DNA of 64,000 nt, taken from the NCBI RefSeq assembly GCF_000526915.1, contig NZ_JAGZ01000003.1, forward strand, positions 124,001 to 188,000, in the 5' to 3' direction. The notes below the pieces were generated by a model. It ran no database searches and was not told the DNA's origin. It worked only from the letters and a program-made list of their open reading frames with translations. This DNA comes from Mycobacterium genavense ATCC 51234. GTDB taxonomy: Bacteria; Actinomycetota; Actinomycetes; Mycobacteriales; Mycobacteriaceae. A program made the translations under genes and the position numbers. Every line of letters starts with the position of its first letter. The stretch's first letter is position 1. Shown piece after piece: positions 15,990 to 23,974 of the stretch.

Positions 15990-17311
15990 GGGCTGCGCAG
16001 CACCTCGTCAACTGCGACCGACAACTCGGTCAGCGATGTCGCGGGGCGCGCGCCACGCAAGACGGGCCCCATGTTGCGGTCCATCAGCGCAACGACCTTT
16101 TCCCACGCCGGGGTCACCGGCAAGCCTTCGGAATGGGACGGCCCGTCGGTGAGCACCCTGAGGTTGCGAATCCGCTGATGGGCGTTGGCGAATCCCGCCG
16201 AGGCCAGCACCGACCGCAACACCGGTACGAACAGGCAGGATTCGGCGATGATCGCCTGACCGATGGGACCGCAGGCGAACTTGACGAATTGCCAGGCCTG
16301 GTCCTTATGCCGGCTGCTCGCCGAGATGGACAGCCCGGTAGTGCCGATGTTGGAGCGGGCGGGCTGCCCGCCGGGCAGCGACGGCCCCACCGGCAGCGGA
16401 GCGACATCGAATTCCAATTCCTCGGCGCTGATGAAGGTTTGGTATCGCCAGTGACCGCCCAGCGCGATCGCCGCCTTGCCCGCGGCGAACAGGTCGGGTG
16501 TCGACATCGACTGCACCTCGGACGCATTGGGCGCGACCCGGTGCTTGTTCGACAGGTCTGCGTAAAACTGCACCGCCTCCATCAACGCCGGGTTATCGAA
16601 GTTGAAGTGGGTCGGATTGCGCCGCGGCGTCGCCCACGGTACGCCGTTGTTCATCGCGAACAATCCCGCCGAGTAGTACGAGACGAAAGTGTTGACGAAA
16701 CCCCACTGCGTGACCCGCCCGGATCGGTTTCGTTTGGTCAACGCCTTGGCGGTGTCCAGGAATTCGGTGAAAGTCCACGGTTTGTCCCAGCCCGCCGACG
16801 GGGGCGCCACACCCACGTCCGCGAAGAGCCGCGTGTTGTAGAACAAGTAATTTCCGGACCATTGCTCCGGAAATGCGGATTGTGCCCCGTTGAATGCGAA
16901 CGTGTCATACAGCGACCCGACGCTGTCCGCCTTCAACTGGGCGGCGAAGTCGTGGTCGCGAGCCAAGTAGTCGTTCAGGTCCAGCAGCACTCCCCGCGCG
17001 GCCAACTCGGCATAGCTCAGCTCCCAGGTCTGCAGCACATCGGGACACTTGCCACCCGCGCAGAACGTGGACAACTGCTGCATCACGCCCGGCCCGGACC
17101 GCACCGCCCGAACCTTGATGTCGGGGTGGCGGCGCTGGAATTCGTCGACGACGCGCAGGCGGGCGGCGGCCTCGTCCGGGTTGGCGGCGAAGAAGAACGT
17201 CACCGCGTCGTCATCGGAAGCACAACCGCCGGCCCACGGCGCCAGTGCCGCCGCGGTGAGCGCGCCGGCACCCCGCATCAAGCTGCGCCGCCCGAACGGC
17301 TTATCGAGCAT
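15986..17311 (-). CDS. Sugar-binding lipoprotein of the ABC importer (Rv2041c homologue)
   Basis: A 441-residue extracytoplasmic solute-binding protein of family 1. The N-terminus is a lipoprotein signal, with GRRSLMRGAGALTAAALAPW and a lipobox GGC at about residues 27-29. The mature part shows the usual family 1 features, for example ALTKRNRSGRVTQWGFVNTF and AAIALGGHWRYQTF. I chose the ATG at 17311 because it begins the signal peptide; the frame is open for 17 further codons without sense. This start lies 11 bases inside the end of the ECF41-like sigma gene, so the sigma factor and the importer appear to be one transcription unit here, unlike M. tuberculosis. Confidence 0.92.
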   Translation of the reverse strand: MLDKPFGRRSLMRGAGALTAAALAPWAGGCASDDDAVTFFFAANPDEAAARLRVVDEFQRRHPDIKVRAVRSGPGVMQQLSTFCAGGKCPDVLQTWELSYAELAARGVLLDLNDYLARDHDFAAQLKADSVGSLYDTFAFNGAQSAFPEQWSGNYLFYNTRLFADVGVAPPSAGWDKPWTFTEFLDTAKALTKRNRSGRVTQWGFVNTFVSYYSAGLFAMNNGVPWATPRRNPTHFNFDNPALMEAVQFYADLSNKHRVAPNASEVQSMSTPDLFAAGKAAIALGGHWRYQTFISAEELEFDVAPLPVGPSLPGGQPARSNIGTTGLSISASSRHKDQAWQFVKFACGPIGQAIIAESCLFVPVLRSVLASAGFANAHQRIRNLRVLTDGPSHSEGLPVTPAWEKVVALMDRNMGPVLRGARPATSLTELSVAVDEVLRSP

Positions 17312-18302
17312 CCGGCTCCCGTTCTCGCCCCGTCTCCGACGACCCCACCGGCCGTGTCCCATGTCCTTGGTACCTGATGGGTCTGGAATCTGCCTGAGAC
17401 GGCCACCCCGGTAACGCGAAAACCGCCCGGCGCAGCTGCGCCGCGTCGCCGGTGATGTCGATCACGTGAATGCGGTTGTCGGCGCCGATGCCGAGCCGCA
17501 ACAGGATCTGCGCGCGCCCGTGCGGCGCGATCACGATGCCGGGAGCGCCGTCGATCAGCAGCACGACGCCGGCCCGGGCGCGCCGGGCGAATCGACGTGT
17601 CTCCTCGGCGACCTCGCGGGCGCCACGCACCTCGGCCGCCACGTCCGCGGGAACCAACGCGCGATCGACCCTGCGCACCACCTCGGGGGCCAGCAGCTCG
17701 AGCAACGCGGCGATATCGCCGCCGCGCGAGGCCGCCAGGAACGCCTCCGCGATCTCGAGGTGCCGGTCCGGCGGGCCAGGCCGGGCGGGCGACCCGCCGT
17801 GCAATCGCGCGCGGGCCCGACTGGCCAGCTTCTTCGCGGCCGCCGGTGACCGGTCCAGCACCTCGCCAATCGTCTCGAAGGGCATGGCGAAAACGTCGTG
17901 CAGGACGAAGGCGACACGTTGCGCGGGTGAGAGGCGATCAAGCACGACCAGCATCGCGCTGCCCACCGAGTCGGCCAGCAGCGCGTCCTCGTCCGCGGGG
18001 GCGGTGGCTGCCAGCCGGTCGAATTCTGCCACGTCGGCCACCGGTTGCTCGGCCCGGTGCTTGCGCGCCCGAAGCTGGTCGAACGCCTCGTGCGCGGTGA
18101 TCGTCGTGAACCAACCCGTCAGGTTGGCGATCTCGCCGATGCCGTCCGCACGGCTGGCCTTCAACCACGCGGACTGCACGGCGTCGTCGGCATCCGGGAT
18201 CGAGCCGAGCAGGCGGAACGCCACGGCCCGCAAGTGCTGACGGTCGGCATCGAACCGCTGCGCTAAGTCGGCGAGGTCCACCAGATTTCCGGTTGCGTTC
18301 AT
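17301..18302 (-). CDS. ECF sigma factor with C-terminal SnoaL-like domain (ECF41/SigJ-like)
   Basis: A 333-residue sigma factor. Region 2 is in residues 12-80 (RAVAFRLLGSIPDADDAVQS, then NLTGWFTTITAHEAFDQLRA). Region 4 is in about 115-170 (LDRLSPAQRVAFVLHDVFAM, then ETIGEVLDRSPAAAKKLASR). From about 180 an NTF2/SnoaL-type domain follows (IAEAFLAASRGGDIAALLEL), as in the ECF41 group, where this domain regulates the sigma factor in place of an anti-sigma. The DGGGR-type motif of ECF41 is changed to IDGAPGIVIA and the NPDKL motif is not seen. Its stop overlaps the binding-lipoprotein start. A divergent, broken DoxX gene lies upstream. Confidence 0.88.
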   Translation of the reverse strand: MNATGNLVDLADLAQRFDADRQHLRAVAFRLLGSIPDADDAVQSAWLKASRADGIGEIANLTGWFTTITAHEAFDQLRARKHRAEQPVADVAEFDRLAATAPADEDALLADSVGSAMLVVLDRLSPAQRVAFVLHDVFAMPFETIGEVLDRSPAAAKKLASRARARLHGGSPARPGPPDRHLEIAEAFLAASRGGDIAALLELLAPEVVRRVDRALVPADVAAEVRGAREVAEETRRFARRARAGVVLLIDGAPGIVIAPHGRAQILLRLGIGADNRIHVIDITGDAAQLRRAVFALPGWPSQADSRPIRYQGHGTRPVGSSETGREREPDAR

Positions 18303-18324
18303 GGGTCACCTTTTCCGCGCGGGA

Positions 18325-18341
18325 GTCGTCAAAAAGACGAC
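18325..18341 (-). promoter_or_regulatory. Perfect inverted repeat GTCGTC-5-GACGAC before the ECF41-like gene
   Basis: A six-base perfect inverted repeat with an AAAAA spacer, centred about 31 bases upstream of the sigma gene start. It could be a small hairpin in the 5' untranslated RNA or an operator half-site pair. It lacks the U-tract of a terminator. The function is a guess. Confidence 0.3.
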
Positions 18342-18477
18342 CGCATCGATCGAACTCCCTGCACCAAAGGGACCAGCACCATGACCCTACCGATTGTGCG
18401 CCGCCGTGCGCGCAGCAGCCACGCGGCTCGCCGCCGCGGAAAGAGCTGCACCGCAACAGGAAAAGGAAGTGATTCGA

Positions 18478-18702
18478 ATGCACACTGCATCCTTAGTGGT
18501 CACCGTGATCACCGTGATCGTTACCGGCGGGATCGCCGTCGCCGACCTGATCCCCGCCAAATTCGTCCTGGCAAACTCGGCCGAGGTGGGGTGCCGCGGT
18601 CGTGGCTACCGGCGCTGGGGCTGACGAAGCTGGCCGGGGCTGTCGGCCTGGTTGCCGGGCTGATGGGTCTGCCGGCGTTGGGTATCGCGGCCGCGGCCTC
18701 TT
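18478..18702 (+). pseudogene. DoxX-family membrane protein gene, frameshifted and truncated
   Basis: Starts with a good ribosome binding site (AAGGAAGTG) and encodes MHTASLVVTVITVIVTGGIA, then ADLIPAKFVLANSAEVG, the typical opening of a small DoxX membrane protein. At the G-run 18588-18591 one base is missing relative to the family pattern. The following residues VPRSWLPALGLTKLAGAVGL and GLMGLPALGIAAAAS continue in the next frame. The similarity stops near 18700, after about 75 of an expected 110-120 residues, where the sequence turns into the antisense of a lipoprotein gene. It is therefore both frameshifted and 3'-deleted. It lies divergent from the ECF41-like sigma gene. Confidence 0.8.
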
Positions 18703-18712
18703 GGCGCCCTGG
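18690..18712. other. Deletion junction joining two convergent gene fragments
   Basis: Left of this point is the 5' part of a plus-strand DoxX gene, right of it the 5' part of a minus-strand lipoprotein gene. Both lack their 3' halves. GC-rich micro-repeats (GCGGCCGCGGCC at 18687-18698 and GGCGGCCGCGGCC at 18712-18724) flank the join, so a microhomology-mediated deletion that removed both 3' ends is the simplest reading. Confidence 0.65.
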
Positions 18713-19020
18713 GCGGCCGCGGCCGGGTCGGTGTAAACGATCAGCAGGTCGTCGATCGTGTGAGTCTTGGAGGTGTTGCTGAAGGTGACCTTTGCGCCGG
18801 CGAGACCGCCGGGATTCTGTTGCGGCGGACCCAATGTGGTGTCGGCGCCGATGTCACTGGCCGAGATCAGCAAGTTAGTGTAGTCGGCCAGGGGCGCGGT
18901 CCCCGCGGACGGCGCACTCGATGGCGGAGACGACGACTTTTCGTCTTTGCCACACCTTGCCGTGACGGTCAGCAACATGGCGAGCGCCAGCCCAACACCA
19001 ATGGTTCGTATCACAGTCAT
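18703..19020 (-). pseudogene. Lipoprotein gene fragment (N-terminal half)
   Basis: Encodes a secretion signal MTVIRTIGVGLALAMLLTVT, where a lipobox-like Cys follows as ARC. The next parts are a Ser/Pro/Ala-rich spacer and the start of a globular domain (NLLISASDIGADTTLGPPQQ, then GAKVTFSNTSKTHTIDDLL). This pattern belongs to small mycobacterial lipoproteins related to the LpqN/LppA-type surface proteins, but I cannot name the exact one. After YTDPAAAAQ near 18705 the frame runs into antisense DoxX sequence, so about half of the protein is lost. The lipobox Cys is preceded by Arg, which is unusual and may be another change. Confidence 0.7.
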
Positions 19021-19042
19021 CGTTCGCCTCCGTCTCGGCCAG

Positions 19043-19843
19043 TCAGGCGGGAAAGTAATGGATGTGGTTGATCGCCTTGCCCCGCCACGCCACGTCGGCG
19101 AACATGATGCCGCGCCCGTGCGGTGAGTTGAGCGAGACGGTGACGGTGGACCCCGCGCCAATCGTCTTGCTCCAGGTCACCCCGTTGAGTTCCGCCGCGA
19201 GTTCAGCGACGTCGAGCGGATCTTTGTCACCTAAAGTGATTGCGGCAGAAGGTGATAATGCGTGCGCAGCAGCCGACGTGTCACCGCGCGAAACGGCGCC
19301 GAGGAATGTCTGCACCAGCCGTCGATGCCGCGCACCCACCCGGCGAAAGCCGCTTAGGAAGCCCGCGGTTCCCCGCAGCCCTTGGTTGCTCAGCAAATCT
19401 CGCGACAAAGCCACGGCGGGTGACACAGCCGACGATCCGGTCCGCAGGAACTGCAGCATCATCGCGGGCAGCTCCCAGTACGCCCGCAGCCGGGCAATCT
19501 GCCACTGCCCGTTCAATTCTCGAAGGTCGTAGCGCAGAAACGCGGGGATATACATCGTTGCGGTTGCACCCATCGACACTTCGAGTTCGAGGTCGCGCAG
19601 CACGGCGGTGCCGAAGACGATGTCGAGATCGCGATGGAACTTGATGTCGCGCGGGCCGATGAAGGTGTCGTAGAAGTTCCCGATCTGCACCCGGCCGTGG
19701 TGTGGCCGTGCACCGACCGGGTCTTCGATGCGGCCGTCGTCGGTGAACAGTCCCACCCATCCGGCGCGGTCGTGCGCGGCCGCGGCCTGTGGCGACCGCT
19801 CCACCGCCGCCAGCAGGGACTCTCGATCCAGTGGCACCACCAT
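19043..19843 (-). CDS. SnoaL/NTF2-like two-domain protein (Rv2042c homologue)
   Basis: A 266-residue cytosolic protein. The N-terminal 140 residues look like an NTF2/SnoaL fold (AGWVGLFTDDGRIEDPVGAR, then FYDTFIGPRDIKFHRDLDIV). The C-terminal part (residues about 170-266) resembles a second, shorter copy (VQTFLGAVSRGDTSAAAHAL). The function is unknown. It is the homologue of M. tuberculosis Rv2042c, which also follows pncA. The ATG at 19843 overlaps the pncA stop by one base (TAATG), so translation is coupled to PncA. A role beside nicotinamidase has not been shown. Confidence 0.85.
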   Translation of the reverse strand: MVVPLDRESLLAAVERSPQAAAAHDRAGWVGLFTDDGRIEDPVGARPHHGRVQIGNFYDTFIGPRDIKFHRDLDIVFGTAVLRDLELEVSMGATATMYIPAFLRYDLRELNGQWQIARLRAYWELPAMMLQFLRTGSSAVSPAVALSRDLLSNQGLRGTAGFLSGFRRVGARHRRLVQTFLGAVSRGDTSAAAHALSPSAAITLGDKDPLDVAELAAELNGVTWSKTIGAGSTVTVSLNSPHGRGIMFADVAWRGKAINHIHYFPA

Positions 19844-20403
19844 TAGGCAGCCTCGACCAATTCGACTCCGGCACTTCGCATCTCGGCCAGAGCTTGCGCG
19901 ACGGAACTCGGGTCCACCGCCGCGGTGAGGCCGACCAGCACCCGGGTGCTCAGGCCGTTGCGTGCCGCGTCCTCGGCCGTCCGCTTGACGCAGTGATCGG
20001 TGGCGAGGCCGACGACGTCGACCTCGTCGACGCCCCGCTGCCGCAACCACTCGAGCAGTGGGGTCCCGTTCTCGTCCGCGCCCTCGAAGCCGCTGTAGGC
20101 CGCGGCGTGCTTGCCCTTGTAGAACACCGCCTCGATGGGCCGGGTGTCGAGGTCGGGACGAAATTCCGCTCCGGTGGTTCCGGCGACGCAGTGCGGCGGC
20201 CACGACGACGAATAGTCCGGATGGTCGGAGAAATGGCCGCCCGGGTCGATGTGGAAGTCCTTGGTCGCCACGACGTGGTGGTAGCCGGGCTCGCGGGCCA
20301 GGTAGTCGTTGATCGCGCCGGCGACCCCGGCGCCGTCGGGGACGGGCAGCGAGCCGCCCGCGCAAAAGTCGTTTTGCACGTCGACGATGATCAACGCCCG
20401 CAC
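19843..20403 (-). CDS. pncA: Nicotinamidase / pyrazinamidase PncA
   Basis: A 186-residue metal-dependent amidase that converts nicotinamide to nicotinate for NAD salvage and activates the drug pyrazinamide. The catalytic triad of M. tuberculosis PncA is present: Asp8 (LIIVDVQNDF), Lys96 (VFYKGKHAAAY) and Cys138 (ATDHCVKRTAED). The metal ligands Asp49, His51 and His57 are in KDFHIDPGGHF and His71 is in SSSWPPHCV. The length is identical to the M. tuberculosis protein when the GTG at 20403 is the start; an ATG at 20415 would add four residues. No inactivating change is visible, so the enzyme should be functional. Confidence 0.95.
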   Translation of the reverse strand: MRALIIVDVQNDFCAGGSLPVPDGAGVAGAINDYLAREPGYHHVVATKDFHIDPGGHFSDHPDYSSSWPPHCVAGTTGAEFRPDLDTRPIEAVFYKGKHAAAYSGFEGADENGTPLLEWLRQRGVDEVDVVGLATDHCVKRTAEDAARNGLSTRVLVGLTAAVDPSSVAQALAEMRSAGVELVEAA

Positions 20404-20479
20404 GCCCTCCACCATATCCGTCAGCTGCGGTGATGAGCGGGTTGGTTTGTTTGCCGATTCGCCGGGTAACCCCCCTGCC

Positions 20480-21432
20480 ATGGTGATCCGCAGAATCGCA
20501 CGTCCGCTGTTGTCGGTTGCCTTTATCGGCCAAGGAGTTGAATCCTGCTCAATCCCAAGGCGGCTGCGGAGGCCGCAGCGCCCGCGGTGGACGGCCTGCA
20601 GGCGTTGCCGGATCAGGTAGCCAGCAAGGTGCCGACCAACCCCCAAACGTTCGCCCAGATAACCGCCGGTGTTCAGATCGGGGGTGGGCTATTGCTGGCC
20701 ACCGGAAAAACGCCGCGTGTCGCCTCGGCGATCCTGGCGCTGACGGTGCTGCCGGCCAACTTCGGCAGCTACTCCTTCTGGAACGAGACCGACCCGGAGC
20801 GCAAAGCCGAGCGTCGCCGCGAGTTCCTGAAAGACCTGAGCCTGGTCGGCGGCTTGATGATCGCGTCCGCCGATACGGCGGGCAAACCGTCGCTGGGATG
20901 GCGCGGCCGCAAGGCAGCCGAGCGGCTCTCCGACAGGGTGTCCTCGGCATTACCCGGATCCGACGACACGTTGTTCGACACGGACTTCGGCGAACTCGGC
21001 GAACGAATCGCGCACGGGCTGCAGGTGGGCGCCGAACGCAGCCGCGAATTGGCCAGCACCGCCGCCGAGCGCGGCGCGCCGTATGCCGAGGCCGCCCTCG
21101 ACCGGTGTCGCGAACTTGCCAGCACCGCCGCCGAACGGGGTGCGCCGCTGGCGGAAAAGGCCCGCAAGCGCGGCGAGAAATTCGCCGACGAGCTGGCCGA
21201 GCGGGCCGAAAAGGCGCGCAAGCGCAGCGAAAAGCTGGCGGACGAGGCGGCCGAGAAGGCCGGACCGCTGGCCAAGAAGGCGCACAAGCGTGGTGAGGAG
21301 CTGGCCAGCACGGCCTAGGAACGTGGTGAGGAGCTCGCCGAAACCGCTCGCACGCACGGCAGCCAATGGGCCGACACCGCGCGTGGACGCGTCGGCGCGC
21401 AGCCCAAGAAGCGCCGCAAGCGCCCGTGGTGA
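20480..21432 (+). pseudogene. DoxX-family protein with Lys/Ala-rich tail, frameshift plus nonsense
   Basis: The gene starts at the ATG at 20480 (MVIRRIARPLLSVAFIGQG), but at 20544-20545 one C of a C-run is missing. The rest of the DoxX domain (PQTFAQITAGVQIGGGLLLA, then LTVLPANFGSYSFWNETDPE) is in the next frame. From about base 21010 the tail consists of helical heptad-like repeats (ELASTAAERGAP, KARKRGEKFADELAERAEKA) similar in flavour to heparin-binding hemagglutinin tails. The tail hits TAG at 21316-21318. The same frame then continues ERGEELAETARTHGSQWADT and ends KKRRKRPW before 21432. Both lesions must be reverted to give a protein of about 317 residues. Confidence 0.8.
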
Positions 21433-21438
21433 TCGCCT

Positions 21439-21933
21439 CTAGCCCGAACCGAAGGTGTCGACGATGGCGTCGACACCTTGGTCGATGTCGACGGTGATTC
21501 CGGATTCGTCGGCGCCCAGCAGCTCCAATGCGTCGAATTGCGACCGCAGCAATGCGGCCGGCATGAAGTGGCCGGACCCGGCCGCCAACCGCGCGCCGAT
21601 CAGCTCCGGTGAGCCGCGCAGGTACAGGAATTCGACGCCCGGGCAGTGGGCACGCAACTGGTCGCGGTAGGCGCGTTTGAGCGCCGAGCAACTCGCCATC
21701 CCGCCATAGCGGTGATCGGCCAGCCACTCCCCGACCCTGTGCAGCCATGGACGCCGCTCGTCGTCGTCGAGCGGTTGCCCGGCAGCCATTTTGGCGACGT
21801 TGGCCGGCGGATGCAGACTGTCGGCGTCGACGAACGGTACCCGCAATCGTTGTGCGAGTGCGTAACCCACCGTCGACTCGCCGGATCCGGACACACCCAT
21901 CACCACGACGGGTGACGCCGCCGCGGTCGGCAC
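21439..21933 (-). CDS. Gluconokinase-like protein with mutated P-loop lysine
   Basis: A 164-residue member of the thermoresistant gluconokinase family, which phosphorylates D-gluconate to 6-phosphogluconate. Family features are FVDADSLHPPANVAKMAAGQ and LDDDERRPWL. The Walker A motif should read GVSGSGKST; here it is GVSGSGEST, with Glu19 in place of the lysine that holds the ATP phosphates. An A-to-G change (AAG to GAG) would explain it. The enzyme is probably inactive unless the base is a sequencing error. The GTG at 21933 lies five bases after the stop position of the upstream DUF gene in its restored frame, so the gene is the last of that operon. Confidence 0.78.
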   Translation of the reverse strand: MPTAAASPVVVMGVSGSGESTVGYALAQRLRVPFVDADSLHPPANVAKMAAGQPLDDDERRPWLHRVGEWLADHRYGGMASCSALKRAYRDQLRAHCPGVEFLYLRGSPELIGARLAAGSGHFMPAALLRSQFDALELLGADESGITVDIDQGVDAIVDTFGSG

Positions 21934-21938
21934 CGCAC

Positions 21939-22873
21939 CTAGGTCTGACGGGTGAGGTTGCGGTTCCATTCCATCCAGCCGACGCCGGTGCGGCCGTCCG
22001 GTGTCGATGCTGACCCAGGCGCGGGCGAACTCGCTGACCTGCCCGTCCGGCCCGGTCAGCAGCACCGGCGCGTGGCCGCGGATGTCCACCTCGCCGCGAA
22101 GCCCGCCCGGTTCCAGGCTCAAGGTCATATTGAGCGGTAACCGTTGTCGGCGAAGGCGCGTGGGTTGGTCACGGTGTGCAGTTCGGTGACGTGGTGGGCG
22201 GGGTCCTGGATGTAGCCGATGCCGATGGGCGGAACGTTCGGGATGTTGATGTCCAACCCGTGCAGGTGCGTGCCGTCGCTCAGGTGCAGCGCGCTCCACA
22301 TCCAGTCGATGGACCACCAGTCGCGTACACCCCACGAGTGATCTCGTTGGCCCGCCACGGAATCCATCCGGTAGGTGGCGTCACTGGCGGTAACGGTTCC
22401 CGCTACCGTGCATGGGATTTCGTACCGCGTCGTGACCCGGTACTGGTAGGGTGTGCCGTCGGTGGTCCACACCAGATGCATCGTCATGTCGACCGGTGTT
22501 CCCGCTTCGCCGCGCAGCAGCGCCGACGGGTCCGGGTAGGACTGAGCTTTCGCCCGCACGTCGACCCGATAGTTTGCAGCGAAGCGATTGCGGCGTGGGC
22601 GATTTCGAAGGCATCGGTGCGCAATGCCCACGGGTCATCGGGCAGCGGAACGTGGTAATCCAGCACGGCCACCGTCGGGACGTCGGGCCCGCACAGCAGC
22701 GCCTGAACCCAGGCCACCCGCTGGTTGGCGACCATACCGATCCGGAACCAGCCGCCGATTCCCTGTGCCGCATCGACGAAGTCGGCGTACCAGCTCTCAC
22801 TCCACAGTGGTTCGTCGGTCGGGGCGTGCGCGCGCTCATCGTCGCCGGTTGGCCGCAGCGGTTCCGGCGCCAC
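21939..22873 (-). pseudogene. DUF7064-like conserved protein, three frame disruptions
   Basis: Pieces of one protein occur in successive frames. The first is PLRPTGDDERAHAPTDEPLW through YHVPLPDDPWALRTDAFEIA. After the run at 22573-22575 (one base short) comes NYRVDVRAKAQSYPDPSALL through QRDHSWGVRDWWSIDWMW. After 22141-22142 (one base short) comes LPLNMTLSLEPGGLRGEVDI. After about 21995 the end TGVGWMEWNRNLTRQT follows, with its stop at 21939. The QRDHSWGVRDWW block is the hallmark of a family of hypothetical proteins that are usually encoded next to aminoglycoside-phosphotransferase-like genes in mycobacteria. The DUF number is from memory. No stop separates it from the phosphotransferase upstream. 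Confidence 0.72.
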
Positions 22874-23930
22874 CGCGTTGGGCAGCGTGACCAGCGCGTC
22901 GGTATCGAGCACATGATCGCAGTGCCGTTGCAGCATCGTCATGAACAGCTGGTCGCCGCGCTCGGTGCGTTCCACCAGCATCGAGGACACGATCGCCATC
23001 AACACACCTAAAAAGCTTTGGCGGCGAACACCTTCGGTGACATCGGCGAAGGTGATCGGCGCCCGCGGACCGAGCGCCTCGTGATAGGCCCGCAGCAACG
23101 TGTCGTAGTGTGCCCGGCGGTCCTCCGTCGACAGTGCGCAGCCGAGAAAGTAGGCCAGGTCGGTGAACGGCGCGGCCCCAGGAGACGGTCTGCCAGTCGA
23201 CGACGGTCAACGGGCGGTCGGCTCCGTCGGTGCCGAACAGCATGTTGTCTAGCCGGTAGTCGCCGTGGACGAGGCCCCGGATCTGGTTGCGTTCCGTTTC
23301 GGCGGCCAGATAGGCATCGAACGCGCCCACCAGGCGTTCGCACACCATCCGGTGCGCCGGGGCGATCTGGTCGCCGTAGCGGTCGAGGAAGCCGGCGTAG
23401 AGCGGGGCGACCATGGCCTGGTTGAGCAGAGAATCGCAATTGAGCCACGGCGCCTCGGCCAGCGACGCGTCGCCGAGCAGCGGGCCGTGCAGCCGCTCCA
23501 GATCGACCACCCCGATGGTGGCCTGTTCGACTGTGGCCCCGGCGATTTCGTTGCCGACGACCGCCGGGACGGCGTCGCCGAGCAGCAGATCGAACACGCC
23601 CGTCGAGGTGTCGATCGCGGCGTGGTAGCACGGCGCAATCGGGCCGCCCAACCGCGGCGCGATGTCGCCGTAGAAGCGAACCTCACGCTCGTAAAGCCCC
23701 AGTGCCAACCCGGTTTGCCGACTCACCGGATCGCTGGCCGCGACCTTCAGGACCACCGACTCGGGGCCCGTGCCGGCTTCGGAGTAGGTGAGCCGTACGC
23801 GGTAGCACTCGCTCATCCGGCCGGTGCCGATGCGCTCGGTTTCGAAATCGGCAACCTCGCCCGCGCCGATCGCGGTGGTCAGCCACGAAGCCGTGAGATC
23901 ACTGGGTCGTTCGACTGGCTTTGTCTCCAT
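22874..23930 (-). pseudogene. Aminoglycoside-phosphotransferase-family kinase gene, frameshifted
   Basis: The start METKPVERPSDLTASWLTTA has a ribosome binding site (AGAGG) six bases upstream. The kinase-like fold continues with ERIGTGRMSECYRVRLTYSE and SVVLKVAASDPVSRQTGLAL, and the catalytic loop GLVHGDYRLDNMLFGTDGAD. The metal motif follows as LTVVDWQTVSWG. Two bases appear to be missing near 23174. With them restored the protein runs on as FTDLAYFLGCALSTED and LRAYHEALGPRAPITFADVT. In the frame that follows, the sequence passes without a stop into the DUF7064-like protein, either a natural fusion or a lost stop codon. The substrate of such kinases in mycobacteria is generally unknown. It is co-directional with lipT, 44 bp downstream of it. 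Confidence 0.78.
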
Positions 23931-23974
23931 TGACATCCTCTGCCGAGTTTTCGCTGACGGTTTAGCGTGCCAGG

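Noticed and set aside
19043..20533. A 496-residue fusion of PncA region and the Rv2042c-like protein
   Set aside because: The upstream part is an out-of-frame reading of pncA; the TAATG junction at 19843 gives two separate normal-length genes.
21439..22335. A 298-residue gluconokinase with an N-terminal extension
   Set aside because: The extension is the frameshifted C-terminus of the upstream DUF7064-like gene read in the kinase frame; the kinase starts at about 21933.
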